A DNA stretch of 64,000 bases from Planctomycetota bacterium (GTDB lineage: Bacteria; Planctomycetota; Brocadiia; Brocadiales; Brocadiaceae). The translations under genes were made by a program, and so were the position numbers. This document shows, one piece after another, positions 17,929-27,720 of the stretch. The stretch is taken from positions 1-64,000 of the forward strand of contig VGXV01000006.1 of the NCBI GenBank assembly GCA_016873165.1, read 5' to 3'. The first letter of the stretch is position 1; each line of letters opens with the position of its first letter. The notes below the pieces were generated by a model. That model was not told the origin of the DNA and searched no databases. It saw only the letters and a program-made list of their open reading frames with translations.

Positions 17929-19743
17929 ATGGCAAATAAATTTTACGAATGGATTGATAATAGAACAGGATTAAACACATTTCTTAAAATAGCCCTTGAT
18001 GAACCTGTGCATGGCGGCGCACGGTGGGCTTATGTTTTCGGCAGTGGATTAATATTTCTTTTCATTCTCCAGGCAATAACGGGAATCGTAATGGCCTGTT
18101 TTTATTCACCATCTTCAACAACCGCATGGGGAAGCGTGTATTACATCCAGGAACAGACTTCCTTTGGTTGGTTTATAAGAGGCCTTCACCATTTTGGCTC
18201 AAGCGCCATGATTATTCTAGCCATTGTGCATTTCTTCCAGGTCTTTATTTACGGCGCTTACAAAAAACCACGCGAGCTTAATTGGATTACCGGGGTTTTT
18301 CTCCTTATATTCTTAATGGGATTTGGCTTAACAGGCTATCTCCTGCCCTGGGATCAAAAGGGATACTGGGCTACGCAGGTTGCCACTAATATTATAGGAA
18401 CTATTCCCGTAATTGGCGATTATGTTAAAGTATTGCACCAGGGAGGATCTGATTACGGCAATTTCACCCTTACACGATTTTTTACCCTTCATGTATTCAT
18501 ACTACCCCTTTCCTTAGTAACTTTTCTTTTTATCCATGTCGCTCTCTTTCGCAAACATGGTGTAACTCCTCATTGGAAAATCAGTGAAAAACTGTTAAAG
18601 GAGCGGGTGGACCCTTTCTGGCCTGATCAGGTATTTAAAGATATTGTTTTCGCTATGATCATTTATGCCATACTTGCAGGATGGGTTTTTTGGAAAGGAG
18701 GGGCGGAACTTCAGGCGCCTGCTGATCCGGCCTCCAATTACCTTGCCAGACCAGAATGGTATTTTCTCTTCTTATTTCAACTATTAAAATACTGTCAGGG
18801 CAATCTTTTAATAGTAGGCACCGTCATCATACCTATGATTGGGCTGATATTTCTCTTTGTTCTGCCATTTATCGATAGAACATCTTCAAATTCTCCTGTA
18901 AGAAGAATTCCCTTTTTTGCAACTATATCTACCGGAATGATCGGGGCAATCGCATTAACCGTTCTTGCGATACATCACGATGCACACGATGTTCATATCA
19001 TTCATCAGCGTGAAGACGCTGAGATTCAGGCTGCAAGGGCTGTAATTCTTGCAAAAAAAGGCATTCATCCGGAAGGAGGAATGTCAATATTCCTGAATGA
19101 TCCCGTTTATTTAGGAGAAAAGATTTTTAAAGAAAATTGCAACGGCTGCCATAAATTAAACGGAGTCGGCGGTGAGAATGGCCCTGATTTTACCAATTTT
19201 GGTTCAAGAGAATGGTTGTTTGGATTACTCAAAAATCCAAAAGATAAAAAATATTTTGGCGACTCCGGCATTATGTCGCCGGTAAAACTCCCCGAAGAAT
19301 CATTATGGGATATCTCAGAATTTTTATTAAGCCAATCGGGAAATTTGCTCAACACAAATATTGATAGCCTTGAGAGGGGCAAGGAATTGACCTTAAAAGG
19401 CACTTGCGCCATTTGCCACCCCATAGGCGATATAAATGCAAAAAAGGTTGCGCCTAATCTGACAGATTATTTGTCGGAAACGTGGTTAAAGGACTTTATT
19501 AAAAATCCGGACGATCAAAAATTCTACGGAACAAAAAATAAAATGCCCGGATATGAAGGGAAATTCAATGCCAACGAATTGGACTCCTTGGTAAAATATC
19601 TCCTTTCTTTATCGAAAGACCGCCTCCTTGTTTCAGAATGCATACGACAAGAGCCTGTAAAAAATACAAACAATGTTTCTCCGTTAACACCAAACATCTA
19701 CTTTGGCATATTAACTGAAAAATATTTACTGGCTTCTAAGTAA
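17929..19743 (+). CDS. Cytochrome b fused to di-haem cytochrome c
   Basis: 604 residues combining all membrane parts of a bc1/b6f-type quinol oxidase with its c-type electron acceptor. Residues 1-350 are cytochrome b: haem ligands H86 or H87 with H101, and H188 with H203 (14 residues between the second pair, as in b6), then PEWYFL (275-280) at the Qo site, normally on a separate subunit IV in b6f complexes. Residues 385-565 carry two c-type haem sites, CNGCH (404-408) and CAICH (493-497). With the upstream Rieske gene this forms a compact two-gene complex. Compact Rieske/cytochrome b-c units of this kind are known in anammox genomes. The C-terminal 40 residues have no recognisable domain. Confidence 0.94.
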   Translation: MANKFYEWIDNRTGLNTFLKIALDEPVHGGARWAYVFGSGLIFLFILQAITGIVMACFYSPSSTTAWGSVYYIQEQTSFGWFIRGLHHFGSSAMIILAIVHFFQVFIYGAYKKPRELNWITGVFLLIFLMGFGLTGYLLPWDQKGYWATQVATNIIGTIPVIGDYVKVLHQGGSDYGNFTLTRFFTLHVFILPLSLVTFLFIHVALFRKHGVTPHWKISEKLLKERVDPFWPDQVFKDIVFAMIIYAILAGWVFWKGGAELQAPADPASNYLARPEWYFLFLFQLLKYCQGNLLIVGTVIIPMIGLIFLFVLPFIDRTSSNSPVRRIPFFATISTGMIGAIALTVLAIHHDAHDVHIIHQREDAEIQAARAVILAKKGIHPEGGMSIFLNDPVYLGEKIFKENCNGCHKLNGVGGENGPDFTNFGSREWLFGLLKNPKDKKYFGDSGIMSPVKLPEESLWDISEFLLSQSGNLLNTNIDSLERGKELTLKGTCAICHPIGDINAKKVAPNLTDYLSETWLKDFIKNPDDQKFYGTKNKMPGYEGKFNANELDSLVKYLLSLSKDRLLVSECIRQEPVKNTNNVSPLTPNIYFGILTEKYLLASK

Positions 19744-19867
19744 ATTGGAGATCTGACTAAAAGACAAAATTTACTATGAGTAAGAAATTTGTGAAAAATT
19801 TCTTGCCTAATCTTTTTCTTAATGATACGATTACCCTTTATCATATTTGAAAATAAAGGAACTTATC

Positions 19868-19940
19868 GGCGGCATCGCCAAGTGGACTAAGGCCACGGTT
19901 TGCAAAACCGTTACCCTGGGTTCGAATCCCAGTGCCGCCT
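19868..19940 (+). tRNA. tRNA-Cys (anticodon GCA)
   Basis: Acceptor GGCGGCA pairs with TGCCGCC; anticodon loop TTGCAAA gives GCA; T loop TTCGAAT. CCA is not encoded; a T-rich run follows and may end transcription. Confidence 0.95.
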
Positions 19941-20056
19941 TTTTTATATCTTGAAATAAGAAGTCCTCCGCAATTTCTTGTCTTTCAAGACACTCATTTA
20001 AAACACGAATTCTCATACTTCGTATATTATTACAGCAAATAAACAGGATATTTACT

Positions 20057-20141
20057 GGGCGAGTGGTGGAATGGCAGACACGAAGGACTTAAAATCCTTT
20101 GACCTTAAACGGTTGTGTGGGTTCGACTCCCACCTCGCCCA
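20057..20141 (+). tRNA. tRNA-Leu (anticodon TAA)
   Basis: Acceptor GGGCGAG pairs with CTCGCCC; anticodon stem AGGAC-type arm encloses CTTAAAA giving TAA; a long variable arm confirms the leucine class. CCA is not encoded. It lies 116 bp after tRNA-Cys. Confidence 0.94.
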
Positions 20142-20250
20142 TGTACATCACACAAGCATTAATTATGGTGGATAATACAAAGTAGATTTCAGGGATTATG
20201 CGCATTCGAGGAACTTTTTTCTTGATATGATTGTTTATTTAATACTTTCT

Positions 20251-20311
20251 TAAAAACTTTTATGCCCCCCCCAGGGATACATTTCCAATGTATTTTTCAA
20301 AAAAGTTTTTA
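20251..20311. repeat. Nested inverted repeats with a C8 tract upstream of the parvulin gene
   Basis: An outer perfect 11-bp pair (20251-20261 and 20301-20311) encloses eight consecutive C (20265-20272) and an inner 7-bp hairpin (20277-20283 with 20287-20293) followed by T. It ends 32 bp before the ATG at 20344. It may be a terminator after tRNA-Leu or an RNA leader. Confidence 0.6.
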
Positions 20312-20343
20312 GTTTCAATCGAAGAAATTTAAAAGGAGTTATT

Positions 20344-21441
20344 ATGCCGAGCAAATATTTTGCCTTTATAATTATTTCAGGATCATTACTGCTTGCCACT
20401 ATCTGTGGTTGCGGAAAGGAGGAGCAGAGCGCTCCGCAACTGAGCAATCAAGCAAACGAAAGGGATTTTGCGGAAATACATAAGAATGTTAATTTAGGAC
20501 AACAAAATCAACCAAAAATTCAAGGAGACACCAGTTCAGAAAGCGGCCATGGCATGGGCTTTGTGCATGGCAAAAAAGAAAAACCCGATCCTAATAAAAC
20601 GATTGCTTCCGTAAATGAAGAAAAAATACTCCGTAAAGATTTAGATAAAATACTTGATCGGTTCAGAAAACACGTACCGCCTGGAGCAATTCCTTCTTTG
20701 GAAAAACAAATTACCGAACAACTGGTTACACAGGCTATTCTCAGGCAATTCGTTCAGAAAAAAGGATTAAGCACAACGGATGAAATCGTAGATAATGAAA
20801 TCAACAAGATGCGGGAAAACATTGCAAAAAATCCTGCTGCCGAAGGAAAAACATTAGAGCAATTTCTTGAAATTCAGGGCAGTAACATTGATGAATTAAG
20901 AACTGCAATCAGAATGTCTGCGGCCCTTGAAGATCATGTCTCTAAGGGTGTTGATGACCAAAAACTGGAAGTCTATTTTATCGAACATATTAATGAATTT
21001 AATGGTGAACTGGTTACCGCAAGCCATATTCTTGTTGATACGAAGGGGATGACAGCACAGGAAGATTTGGACAGGGCAAGAGCAAAAATTGACTCCATAA
21101 AAAAAGAACTGAATGGAGGCGCTGATTTTGCCGAACTGGCAAAGAAATATTCAGACTGCCCCACAGGGAAAATGGGAGGAGAATTGGGTTCTTTCCCAAG
21201 ACAAGGGGTAATGGTTGAGACCTTTGCCAATGCTGCTTTTTCAACGGAAGTCGGAAAAGTAAGTGAACCGGTTAAAACGGAATTTGGATACCATTTAATT
21301 CGTGTTGCCGAACACACACCTGCGAAAGATGTGAGTTTTAGCGAGGTCAAAGACGCAGTGCGTGAAAAATTGGTTGCAATTGAAATGAATGATCTGATCA
21401 AGGATCTCAGGGATAGTGCTCAGGTTGAAATTAGTTTGTAA
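20344..21441 (+). CDS. Parvulin-type peptidyl-prolyl isomerase lipoprotein (PrsA/SurA-like)
   Basis: 365 residues with a signal peptide ending in a lipobox-like ATICGC (C23 the probable lipid site), a Gly/His/Lys-rich linker (60-80), a SurA-type chaperone helix region (about 85-215) and a parvulin domain (221-325) with ASHILVDT, GADFAELAKKYSD, GGELGSF and FGYHLIRV. It should be an envelope chaperone that isomerises Xaa-Pro bonds of exported proteins. Start supported by AAAGGAG. Next is ccsA after two bases, so it may assist exported cytochrome c folding or System II assembly. Confidence 0.92.
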   Translation: MPSKYFAFIIISGSLLLATICGCGKEEQSAPQLSNQANERDFAEIHKNVNLGQQNQPKIQGDTSSESGHGMGFVHGKKEKPDPNKTIASVNEEKILRKDLDKILDRFRKHVPPGAIPSLEKQITEQLVTQAILRQFVQKKGLSTTDEIVDNEINKMRENIAKNPAAEGKTLEQFLEIQGSNIDELRTAIRMSAALEDHVSKGVDDQKLEVYFIEHINEFNGELVTASHILVDTKGMTAQEDLDRARAKIDSIKKELNGGADFAELAKKYSDCPTGKMGGELGSFPRQGVMVETFANAAFSTEVGKVSEPVKTEFGYHLIRVAEHTPAKDVSFSEVKDAVREKLVAIEMNDLIKDLRDSAQVEISL

Positions 21442-21443
21442 CA

Positions 21444-22211
21444 ATGGATAAAGCCCTTTTACTTAATCAGATATCAGTTATTATATACTGGGTGTGTTTT
21501 GGCCTTTATTCGATTTATTGGTTTATCGGATTTACCCGGTGGAAAATACGTTTTCCTGTTTTGCTGGGAACTGTAGTTTTACAAATAGCTGTCATCACAA
21601 TACGCGGTTTATCCATAAGCTATTTTCCTCTTACCAATAAATTCGAATCATTTCATGCCTTTGCAACGGCAACATTTATAATATTGCTCATTTTTTCCAG
21701 AGCGGAGAGCCATATATACAGGATGTCATTATTTGGCATCGGATACGCTTTTTTCGTGGCAGCCGCACTTTTTAAAATGAGTCTAAGTTTTGCACCACCC
21801 TTAATGATTACCATATGGTACGCTTTGCATGTACCGCTTTCATTTTTTTGCTATGCATTATGGGTTAGTTCAGCCACAGCAGCAATAGCCCGCTATTTTG
21901 TAAAGGGTAATAAAAAACCATACGATGTAATAATAGACTCCGGATTCCGATACGGATTGGCAGCTTTTTCTATTTCCATGATTTTTGGAGGATTGTGGGG
22001 ATATGTAGCGTGGGGGTCTTATTTTTTGTGGGATGCCAAGGTTGTTTGGTCTGTTATTATATGGTTTTTTTATGCAACCTGTCTGCACCTTGATTATTGG
22101 CCGGAAGCAAAAAAATTAAAACCACCCTTTGCCATCGCAGGTTTTTTTGTACTTATGATGACATATGTTGGCACCAGCTTCGTTATAGGAAGCACTCACA
22201 GTTTTAGATAA
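21444..22211 (+). CDS. ccsA: Cytochrome c biogenesis protein CcsA (CcmC/CcsA family)
   Basis: 255-residue polytopic membrane protein with the tryptophan-rich WWD haem-handling motif (WGYVAWGSYFLWDAK near 188-202) and flanking histidines (for example H72, H129 and the C-terminal H253). With CcsB it forms the System II haem lyase that exports haem and attaches it to CxxCH motifs. It overlaps no neighbour but starts only two bases after the parvulin gene. Nearby substrates include the di-haem cytochrome encoded at 17929. Confidence 0.92.
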   Translation: MDKALLLNQISVIIYWVCFGLYSIYWFIGFTRWKIRFPVLLGTVVLQIAVITIRGLSISYFPLTNKFESFHAFATATFIILLIFSRAESHIYRMSLFGIGYAFFVAAALFKMSLSFAPPLMITIWYALHVPLSFFCYALWVSSATAAIARYFVKGNKKPYDVIIDSGFRYGLAAFSISMIFGGLWGYVAWGSYFLWDAKVVWSVIIWFFYATCLHLDYWPEAKKLKPPFAIAGFFVLMMTYVGTSFVIGSTHSFR

Positions 22212-22299
22212 GACCAATCACATTTTTTTCATATTTCCATCATGCTTTGCAAACAATCCACAGAATAAATCGGAGAATCTCAAGGTAAGGTACTGAAGA

Positions 22300-23271
22300 A
22301 TGAAAAAGGTTTATGATTTTATTAAATCCCAAAAGCTTGGAATAATTATTGGATTTTCAGTTACAGGACTCCTCATTATTGGAAGTCTGATAATGAACTT
22401 TAATCCCTACCATTACTCCGATCTTTCAGGAGAAGACATTACCTTTTTCTTCAATTATAAAAAACCTATCCACACCTGGTTTTACATGCTTTTTTTTGCT
22501 TGTATTATTTATGGCATTAATACTTTCTTTTGCACATTAGATTCAATTATCAGAAAAACAAAGGGAAGAATTAAAAAAATACCATTATATGGGGCATCGA
22601 TTATTCATGTTGGTTTTATAATCACCCTCATTGTTCATCTTATCGGCGGATTATATTCATCTTCAACACCGCCGATTTCTGTATCGGAAGAATGGACTGA
22701 CATGGGCGGTTTTGAAATGAGAGTAACGGACCTTAAAACGACCTCGTATCCAAATGGCATGCCTAAAAAAATAACCGGATATGTCTCGGTAAGAAAAGAT
22801 GGTGTCGAATATGAAGACACGCTTGGCTACAATAACCCTGTGGTTTTGAATAACGGAGTGCAGACAGTCCTGTTGCGTGACTATGGAAATATGGTTTCCT
22901 CCGTTGTGCTAAAAATCGGTGAAAGGATACACAACCTTAAAGCAAATGAAGTTTTTACCATAAATGGTCAAAAAACCAGAATGGCAGATTTATATTTGCC
23001 GCCCCAATATCGATATCCCGTGGTAAAACTTGTATCTGCAACAGAAAACAATGAACCACAGAGCATCTACCTCCCTATTGGCGAAAATAATGCAAAGGAA
23101 GTTTTTGGAACAAAAATCGTATTCGATGACCTGAAAACAGTGCCGGGAGTTCTTGTCACTATAAAAAATAATCCTAGTATTCCATTGTCATTAGTAACCG
23201 TATTTCTCTTTTCTATTGGCACAATACTTGTCGTTATAAGGATGGTAGGAAGAATGGTAAATTATTACTGA
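22300..23271 (+). CDS. ccsB: ResB/CcsB-like cytochrome c biogenesis protein
   Basis: 323 residues with membrane helices near 15-35, 58-78, 98-118 and 292-312 and a large exported loop (about 125-290), the ResB/CcsB layout. It is shorter than typical ResB proteins (about 450-600). With CcsA upstream it completes a System II synthase. It stops one base before the convergent glycosyltransferase gene. Confidence 0.85.
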   Translation: MKKVYDFIKSQKLGIIIGFSVTGLLIIGSLIMNFNPYHYSDLSGEDITFFFNYKKPIHTWFYMLFFACIIYGINTFFCTLDSIIRKTKGRIKKIPLYGASIIHVGFIITLIVHLIGGLYSSSTPPISVSEEWTDMGGFEMRVTDLKTTSYPNGMPKKITGYVSVRKDGVEYEDTLGYNNPVVLNNGVQTVLLRDYGNMVSSVVLKIGERIHNLKANEVFTINGQKTRMADLYLPPQYRYPVVKLVSATENNEPQSIYLPIGENNAKEVFGTKIVFDDLKTVPGVLVTIKNNPSIPLSLVTVFLFSIGTILVVIRMVGRMVNYY

Positions 23272-23272
23272 T

Positions 23273-25012
23273 TCACCTTTTTTCCAGAATAACAAGATTT
23301 TTTGCCGCATGTTGGTAGGAAGGATCTATTTTGAGCGCTGCCTTCAGACCTACAATTGCCGGTTCGATTTGCCCCAAACCGGCATAACACAAGGCAATAT
23401 TCGTTAATATTTTTGCATCCGGAACAGGAGCGCCTCTTAAATATTTTTCATATACCTCAATAGCAAGCGCATATTCCTTTATTTCCAAACAGAAATTTCC
23501 CATCTCTAAATATACATTATTATCCGAAGGATTCGATGCAACGACACCACGGATAAACTTCAAAGCGCTTTCCTTGTTGCCCATCAGAAAATTAATTTTT
23601 TCAATAAGACATCTAAGCATTATATGATCAGGATATAAAGGATAAATTGTCCTTAATAAACCCTCTGCTTCCCCCAATTGATTTGACTTAATCAATAAAT
23701 TTATAAGACAGGTATATGCAGTTATGTTTTTCATATCCATTTGAATTGCTTTTTTAAAAGAATCTATGGCATCTGTTGTCTTTTTTTGTATTGTTTGAAT
23801 ATCACCCAGCAATAAATATGTCAAATGGTCGGCAATTCCTGATTGTATTGCGGAATCAAGTATATTTGACGCCTCATCCAAACGACCTTGAGAAATATAA
23901 AAACGGGCAAGCGTCGAATAACACAGGGGCTCTTTATTATTGAGTTCTATTGCTTTTTTGTATGCTTTCTCAGCTTCATTTAATAAACCTAAACTTCTAT
24001 AACACTCTCCGATATTATTATACACCTTGTGTTCATACTCGTAAGTATCAACAATAAGCAAATTAAAATCGGGAGATTTTCGATCTTTTTCCTTAGCAAC
24101 AAGAAATTTTTTATATATATCCAAAGCCTCCTGAAATGCTTTCTTTCTGCTTAGTATATCGCCTAACATAAATAAATTATCCAAAAAATCAGGGTCTTCT
24201 TTCAATGCTTTCTTGCATATTTCTTCCGCCCTGTCTAAGTTATCCTTACGGAGCAATGCGAAGGCAAAGTCAACGCTAATCCTTTGCCGCTGGTTTCTCG
24301 TTGACTGGTCAAGAGAAGATTCAGATATTTTCAACCCTTTCTCCGCCAGCTTTATCACTTCATCATAATTGCACTCATTTCTGTAGTTTCTCACAAGATT
24401 TGCTATTGCAAAAATATCTTCGGGATTCTCTTCCAGTTGTTTTCTCAAAAGATCGCCTGTTCGTTTATATTTCTTTTCCATTTCATCTGCAGTTAGATTA
24501 TATCCATAGTGATACATCCTTACTTCAGAAGGAAGGGAATCGCCGATATGTACAAGCTGATTGTGAACAATTCCTTCATAATGCGCCTTTCCTCTGCGAA
24601 ATACCCTTGTAAAATAATGCTTTGACTGACCACTGGGGAGTTCGCTGTATATAGCGACATAAAAGGCATTGCAGGCAGTATTGCAAATAACCTTATATAA
24701 TAACGGAATATCTTCCCGTTCCAATTCTTCATCCGCATCTATTTGTAAAATCCATTCACATGTCGCATAACTTAAAGAATGGTTTCTAGCCTCACTAAAA
24801 CTGTTGCGCCATGGATGATGATATACTTTCGCGCCAAAAGATTTTGCGATATCAACTGTCTTATCCGTAGAGCCTGTATCGACAATGATTATTTCATCCA
24901 CCGCATCCTTTATACTTTCAAGGCATTGGGGTAAAAACTTTTCTTCGTTCTTGACAATCATACATGCAGATATAGTGGGTCTATGAATATTGTTGTTATA
25001 GGTTTTGTTCAT
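23273..25012 (-). CDS. Family 2 glycosyltransferase with TPR tail
   Basis: 579 residues. The N-terminal third (10-235) is a GT-A fold of the SunS-like GT2 subgroup: SACMIVKNEEKFLPQCLESI, VDTGSTDKT, and the metal-binding DADEE. The remainder is a long TPR array (about 250-570). It probably adds a sugar from an NDP-sugar to a protein or lipid-linked acceptor in the cytosol, the TPRs recruiting the substrate. It is a close paralogue of the gene at 25059 (46 bp upstream), sharing the whole N-terminal motif run. Confidence 0.9.
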   Translation of the reverse strand: MNKTYNNNIHRPTISACMIVKNEEKFLPQCLESIKDAVDEIIIVDTGSTDKTVDIAKSFGAKVYHHPWRNSFSEARNHSLSYATCEWILQIDADEELEREDIPLLYKVICNTACNAFYVAIYSELPSGQSKHYFTRVFRRGKAHYEGIVHNQLVHIGDSLPSEVRMYHYGYNLTADEMEKKYKRTGDLLRKQLEENPEDIFAIANLVRNYRNECNYDEVIKLAEKGLKISESSLDQSTRNQRQRISVDFAFALLRKDNLDRAEEICKKALKEDPDFLDNLFMLGDILSRKKAFQEALDIYKKFLVAKEKDRKSPDFNLLIVDTYEYEHKVYNNIGECYRSLGLLNEAEKAYKKAIELNNKEPLCYSTLARFYISQGRLDEASNILDSAIQSGIADHLTYLLLGDIQTIQKKTTDAIDSFKKAIQMDMKNITAYTCLINLLIKSNQLGEAEGLLRTIYPLYPDHIMLRCLIEKINFLMGNKESALKFIRGVVASNPSDNNVYLEMGNFCLEIKEYALAIEVYEKYLRGAPVPDAKILTNIALCYAGLGQIEPAIVGLKAALKIDPSYQHAAKNLVILEKR

Positions 25013-25058
25013 TTGATATTTCCTGCCTTACTATTCTATAAAACCTGAATAGCATAAC

Positions 25059-26441
25059 TTAATTCCGCAACGCACTGTAACCTATTTGCGCTGCATCTTT
25101 ATACCCTGATTTCTCGTAACACCATGATAATTTTAATAATGCATTTTTATCTTCGGGACACAACTTTAGATATTTCTCATAGTATACAACTGCCTGCTTG
25201 TAATCCTGTTGTTTAATAAATAATTCTCCCAAACGGATGAAAATTTCCTGATCTGCGATATTTTCAGAAATTGATCGTAACAACGTATTAATAGCCTCTG
25301 TATTGTTTCCCATAGCTGAATAGCAAGCTGCTAAATTTTTATATGTTGTACTATATTTAGGATTTGCTAGTATCGCTTTTTCCAAAAAATCAACCGCTTT
25401 TTCCCACTCCCCCAAGCTGCCATAACAAAAACCAAGACCATTATATGCGGAATAATCATATCCAAGAGTGTCTGTCATAAGACAATTATTAATATTTTCT
25501 AAATACCACTTACGTAATGTTAAATAACGCTTAAAATACTCAATTGACTTATCACAATCTCCTTCTTTTAAATACACACAAGCCAGTGTATAAACAACAT
25601 CGATATTTTCCGGAGTAATATTCATTTCACTTAATTTGGATAATGCGGCATGACAAATCTTTTTTGCCTCTGCTGTATTTCCGATATTGAGATAACAATC
25701 TGCTATTTCATACAGAATCATTATAAAATAATGAATATTCGATTCCGGAGTAATTCTTTTCAGCGCTTCTTTTCCCGTCTTAATGCCATCCTGAAACAAT
25801 TGCTGTGTACAATAATTACGGATGAGATTCAACCACGCAAAACTGTCATTCTCATTTAGCTCTATTTGCTTTTCCAATAGCTGGGTAGTTCTTAACCATT
25901 TCTTCCGCATCGTATTTGCGTCAAGATCGTATCCATAATGATAAAGGCGTATCTCCGTCGGACACTTTTCTCCACTAACAACAACTTGTTCATGAATAAT
26001 ACCTTCATAATGGGCTTTTCCTCGCCGAAACACACGCGTATAATAAAACTTGTGCATTCCACCTTTCACTTTGCTGTATATAGCAATAATAACACCATTA
26101 TATTTATCGTTCCTTATCGATTGTCTCAATGCAGGAATATCATCCTGTTCCAACTCTTCATCCGCATCAACCATAAAAATCCAATCTTTCGTAGTATGGC
26201 TTATTGCATAATTTCTTGCCTCGCTGTAGTTATTATTCCATGAATGAAAAAACACCTTGGCGCCATATTTTTTTGCAATATTTACCGTATTATCTGTTGA
26301 ACCCGTATCGACAACAATAATCTCATCAACCGCATTTTTAAGGCTTTTGAGACAATTAGGCAGAAACTTTTCCTCATTTTTTACGATCATGCAGGCAGAA
26401 ATTGTTGGACTATTTAAGACCTTCATTTTATATGTCATCAC
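25059..26441 (-). CDS. Family 2 glycosyltransferase with TPR tail, paralogue
   Basis: 460 residues with the same SACMIVKNEEKFLPNCLKSL, VDTGSTDNT and DADEE signature as its neighbour and a shorter TPR array (about 240-455). The pair looks like a tandem duplication that diverged in its TPR part, so they may use similar donors on different acceptors. It follows the DegT-type gene at 26475 by 33 bp in the same direction. Confidence 0.9.
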   Translation of the reverse strand: MMTYKMKVLNSPTISACMIVKNEEKFLPNCLKSLKNAVDEIIVVDTGSTDNTVNIAKKYGAKVFFHSWNNNYSEARNYAISHTTKDWIFMVDADEELEQDDIPALRQSIRNDKYNGVIIAIYSKVKGGMHKFYYTRVFRRGKAHYEGIIHEQVVVSGEKCPTEIRLYHYGYDLDANTMRKKWLRTTQLLEKQIELNENDSFAWLNLIRNYCTQQLFQDGIKTGKEALKRITPESNIHYFIMILYEIADCYLNIGNTAEAKKICHAALSKLSEMNITPENIDVVYTLACVYLKEGDCDKSIEYFKRYLTLRKWYLENINNCLMTDTLGYDYSAYNGLGFCYGSLGEWEKAVDFLEKAILANPKYSTTYKNLAACYSAMGNNTEAINTLLRSISENIADQEIFIRLGELFIKQQDYKQAVVYYEKYLKLCPEDKNALLKLSWCYEKSGYKDAAQIGYSALRN

Positions 26442-26474
26442 CTTTTTAAAATCTCAAACATACTATTCCTATTT

Positions 26475-27647
26475 TCAAATCTTGTTCAACAGTGTACATA
26501 GTTGTAAGATTCGATCTTCTTTAAGTGTAGGATAGTTGCCAATATAGAATCCGTAAAAATGAATATGATCAACTTCTGGAAAATCTTTATAAGCATTGGG
26601 AGAAACAATGCCTTTAAGATAAGGCTGTCTCAATTGGTTGCCGCCTCCGGCGCTGCCACGCCTGAATTCTATCTTGTTTTCCCGTAAAGTCTTCATTACT
26701 TTTTCACATAATACGTCGTCTGCTTCCCGCAGTATCAAATTGAAAGCATAATTGCTGCTCCCCTCTATTTTGAAATCCGTGCGGTAACGATTTGCGTCAA
26801 GGTTTTCCAAAAACAGTTTCAAATTCTGTGTACGCTTTATTATATTATCATCAAGACGTTTTAACTGGTTGCGACCCAGCACCGCACCGACTTCTGTATT
26901 GCGAACATTGTACGCCGGAAATGCAAAAATAAACTCTGGATTTAAATCGGAATGTCGCTGAATATAGCCATCTTTGATCGAATTATCAGTAACCTCGCGT
27001 ACCATTCCATGGGAACGAAACATGCGTATAAGTTGATAAAACTCTTGATCATTGGTACAGACCATGCCTCCCTCTATAGTGCTCATATGGTGCGCATAAT
27101 AAAAAGAAAAATTTGATGCCAATCCGAATGTTCCGAGTTTTTTGCCATCGTGAGTAGCGCCATGGGATTCACACACATCTTCGATCAATGGAATGTGCCG
27201 ATCATTAAGCTCCTTGAATAAACTATCGTCGGTAAAACCATCAAATCCCTGAATGTGAATCATAAGAACCGCACGAGTACGGCTGTTAAGTTTCTCTAAA
27301 ATCTGCTGATTATCCATACTCATGGTTTTAGGGTCTACATCTACAAACACAGGTGTAAACCCATTCTGCAATATTGCAGCAATATCTGAAACCCATCCAA
27401 ACGGTGAAACAATAACTTCGCCCCCACCTTTTATCTCTTTTAGAGCCGCTAAGGTAATCAAATTAGCGGACGCGCCGGAATTTACAAACACGCTACTTTC
27501 CAATCCTAACCATGACGACCATTCTTTTTCAAAAAATTTTACATTTGACGATTGGGTCAGGATAGGTTCTTCCTTTAGAAAATCAATCAACGCATCTAAA
27601 TCCTGTCGTGTGATATTGTTTTCCATTAAAGGCCAGTTTAAAACCAT
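26475..27647 (-). CDS. ColD/RfbH-like PLP-dependent sugar 3-dehydrase (DegT fold)
   Basis: 390 residues of the DegT/DnrJ/EryC1/StrS fold, but at the position where aminotransferases carry the PLP lysine the sequence reads SFYYAHHMSTIEGG, placing H186 there. The homologue encoded at 38950 has K186 in SFYPGKN. Histidine at this site is characteristic of ColD (GDP-4-keto-6-deoxymannose 3-dehydrase) and of E1/RfbH, which remove the C3 hydroxyl and do not transaminate. The iron-sulfur cysteines of E1 are not evident, favouring the ColD type. The product would be a 4-keto-3,6-dideoxy sugar nucleotide. The GDP-sugar genes next door agree with a GDP substrate (inference). Confidence 0.88.
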   Translation of the reverse strand: MVLNWPLMENNITRQDLDALIDFLKEEPILTQSSNVKFFEKEWSSWLGLESSVFVNSGASANLITLAALKEIKGGGEVIVSPFGWVSDIAAILQNGFTPVFVDVDPKTMSMDNQQILEKLNSRTRAVLMIHIQGFDGFTDDSLFKELNDRHIPLIEDVCESHGATHDGKKLGTFGLASNFSFYYAHHMSTIEGGMVCTNDQEFYQLIRMFRSHGMVREVTDNSIKDGYIQRHSDLNPEFIFAFPAYNVRNTEVGAVLGRNQLKRLDDNIIKRTQNLKLFLENLDANRYRTDFKIEGSSNYAFNLILREADDVLCEKVMKTLRENKIEFRRGSAGGGNQLRQPYLKGIVSPNAYKDFPEVDHIHFYGFYIGNYPTLKEDRILQLCTLLNKI

Positions 27648-27720
27648 AAAACTTGTTTCCTCAAATAATTTATAAATTTTTATAAATAAAATTGTTTTAT
27701 CCGGTTTTTAAATATAATGA

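Noticed and set aside
19831-20016. 61-codon minus-strand frame with AALGFEPRVTVLQ-like sequence
   Set aside because: It is the antisense reading of tRNA-Cys, a common annotation artefact.
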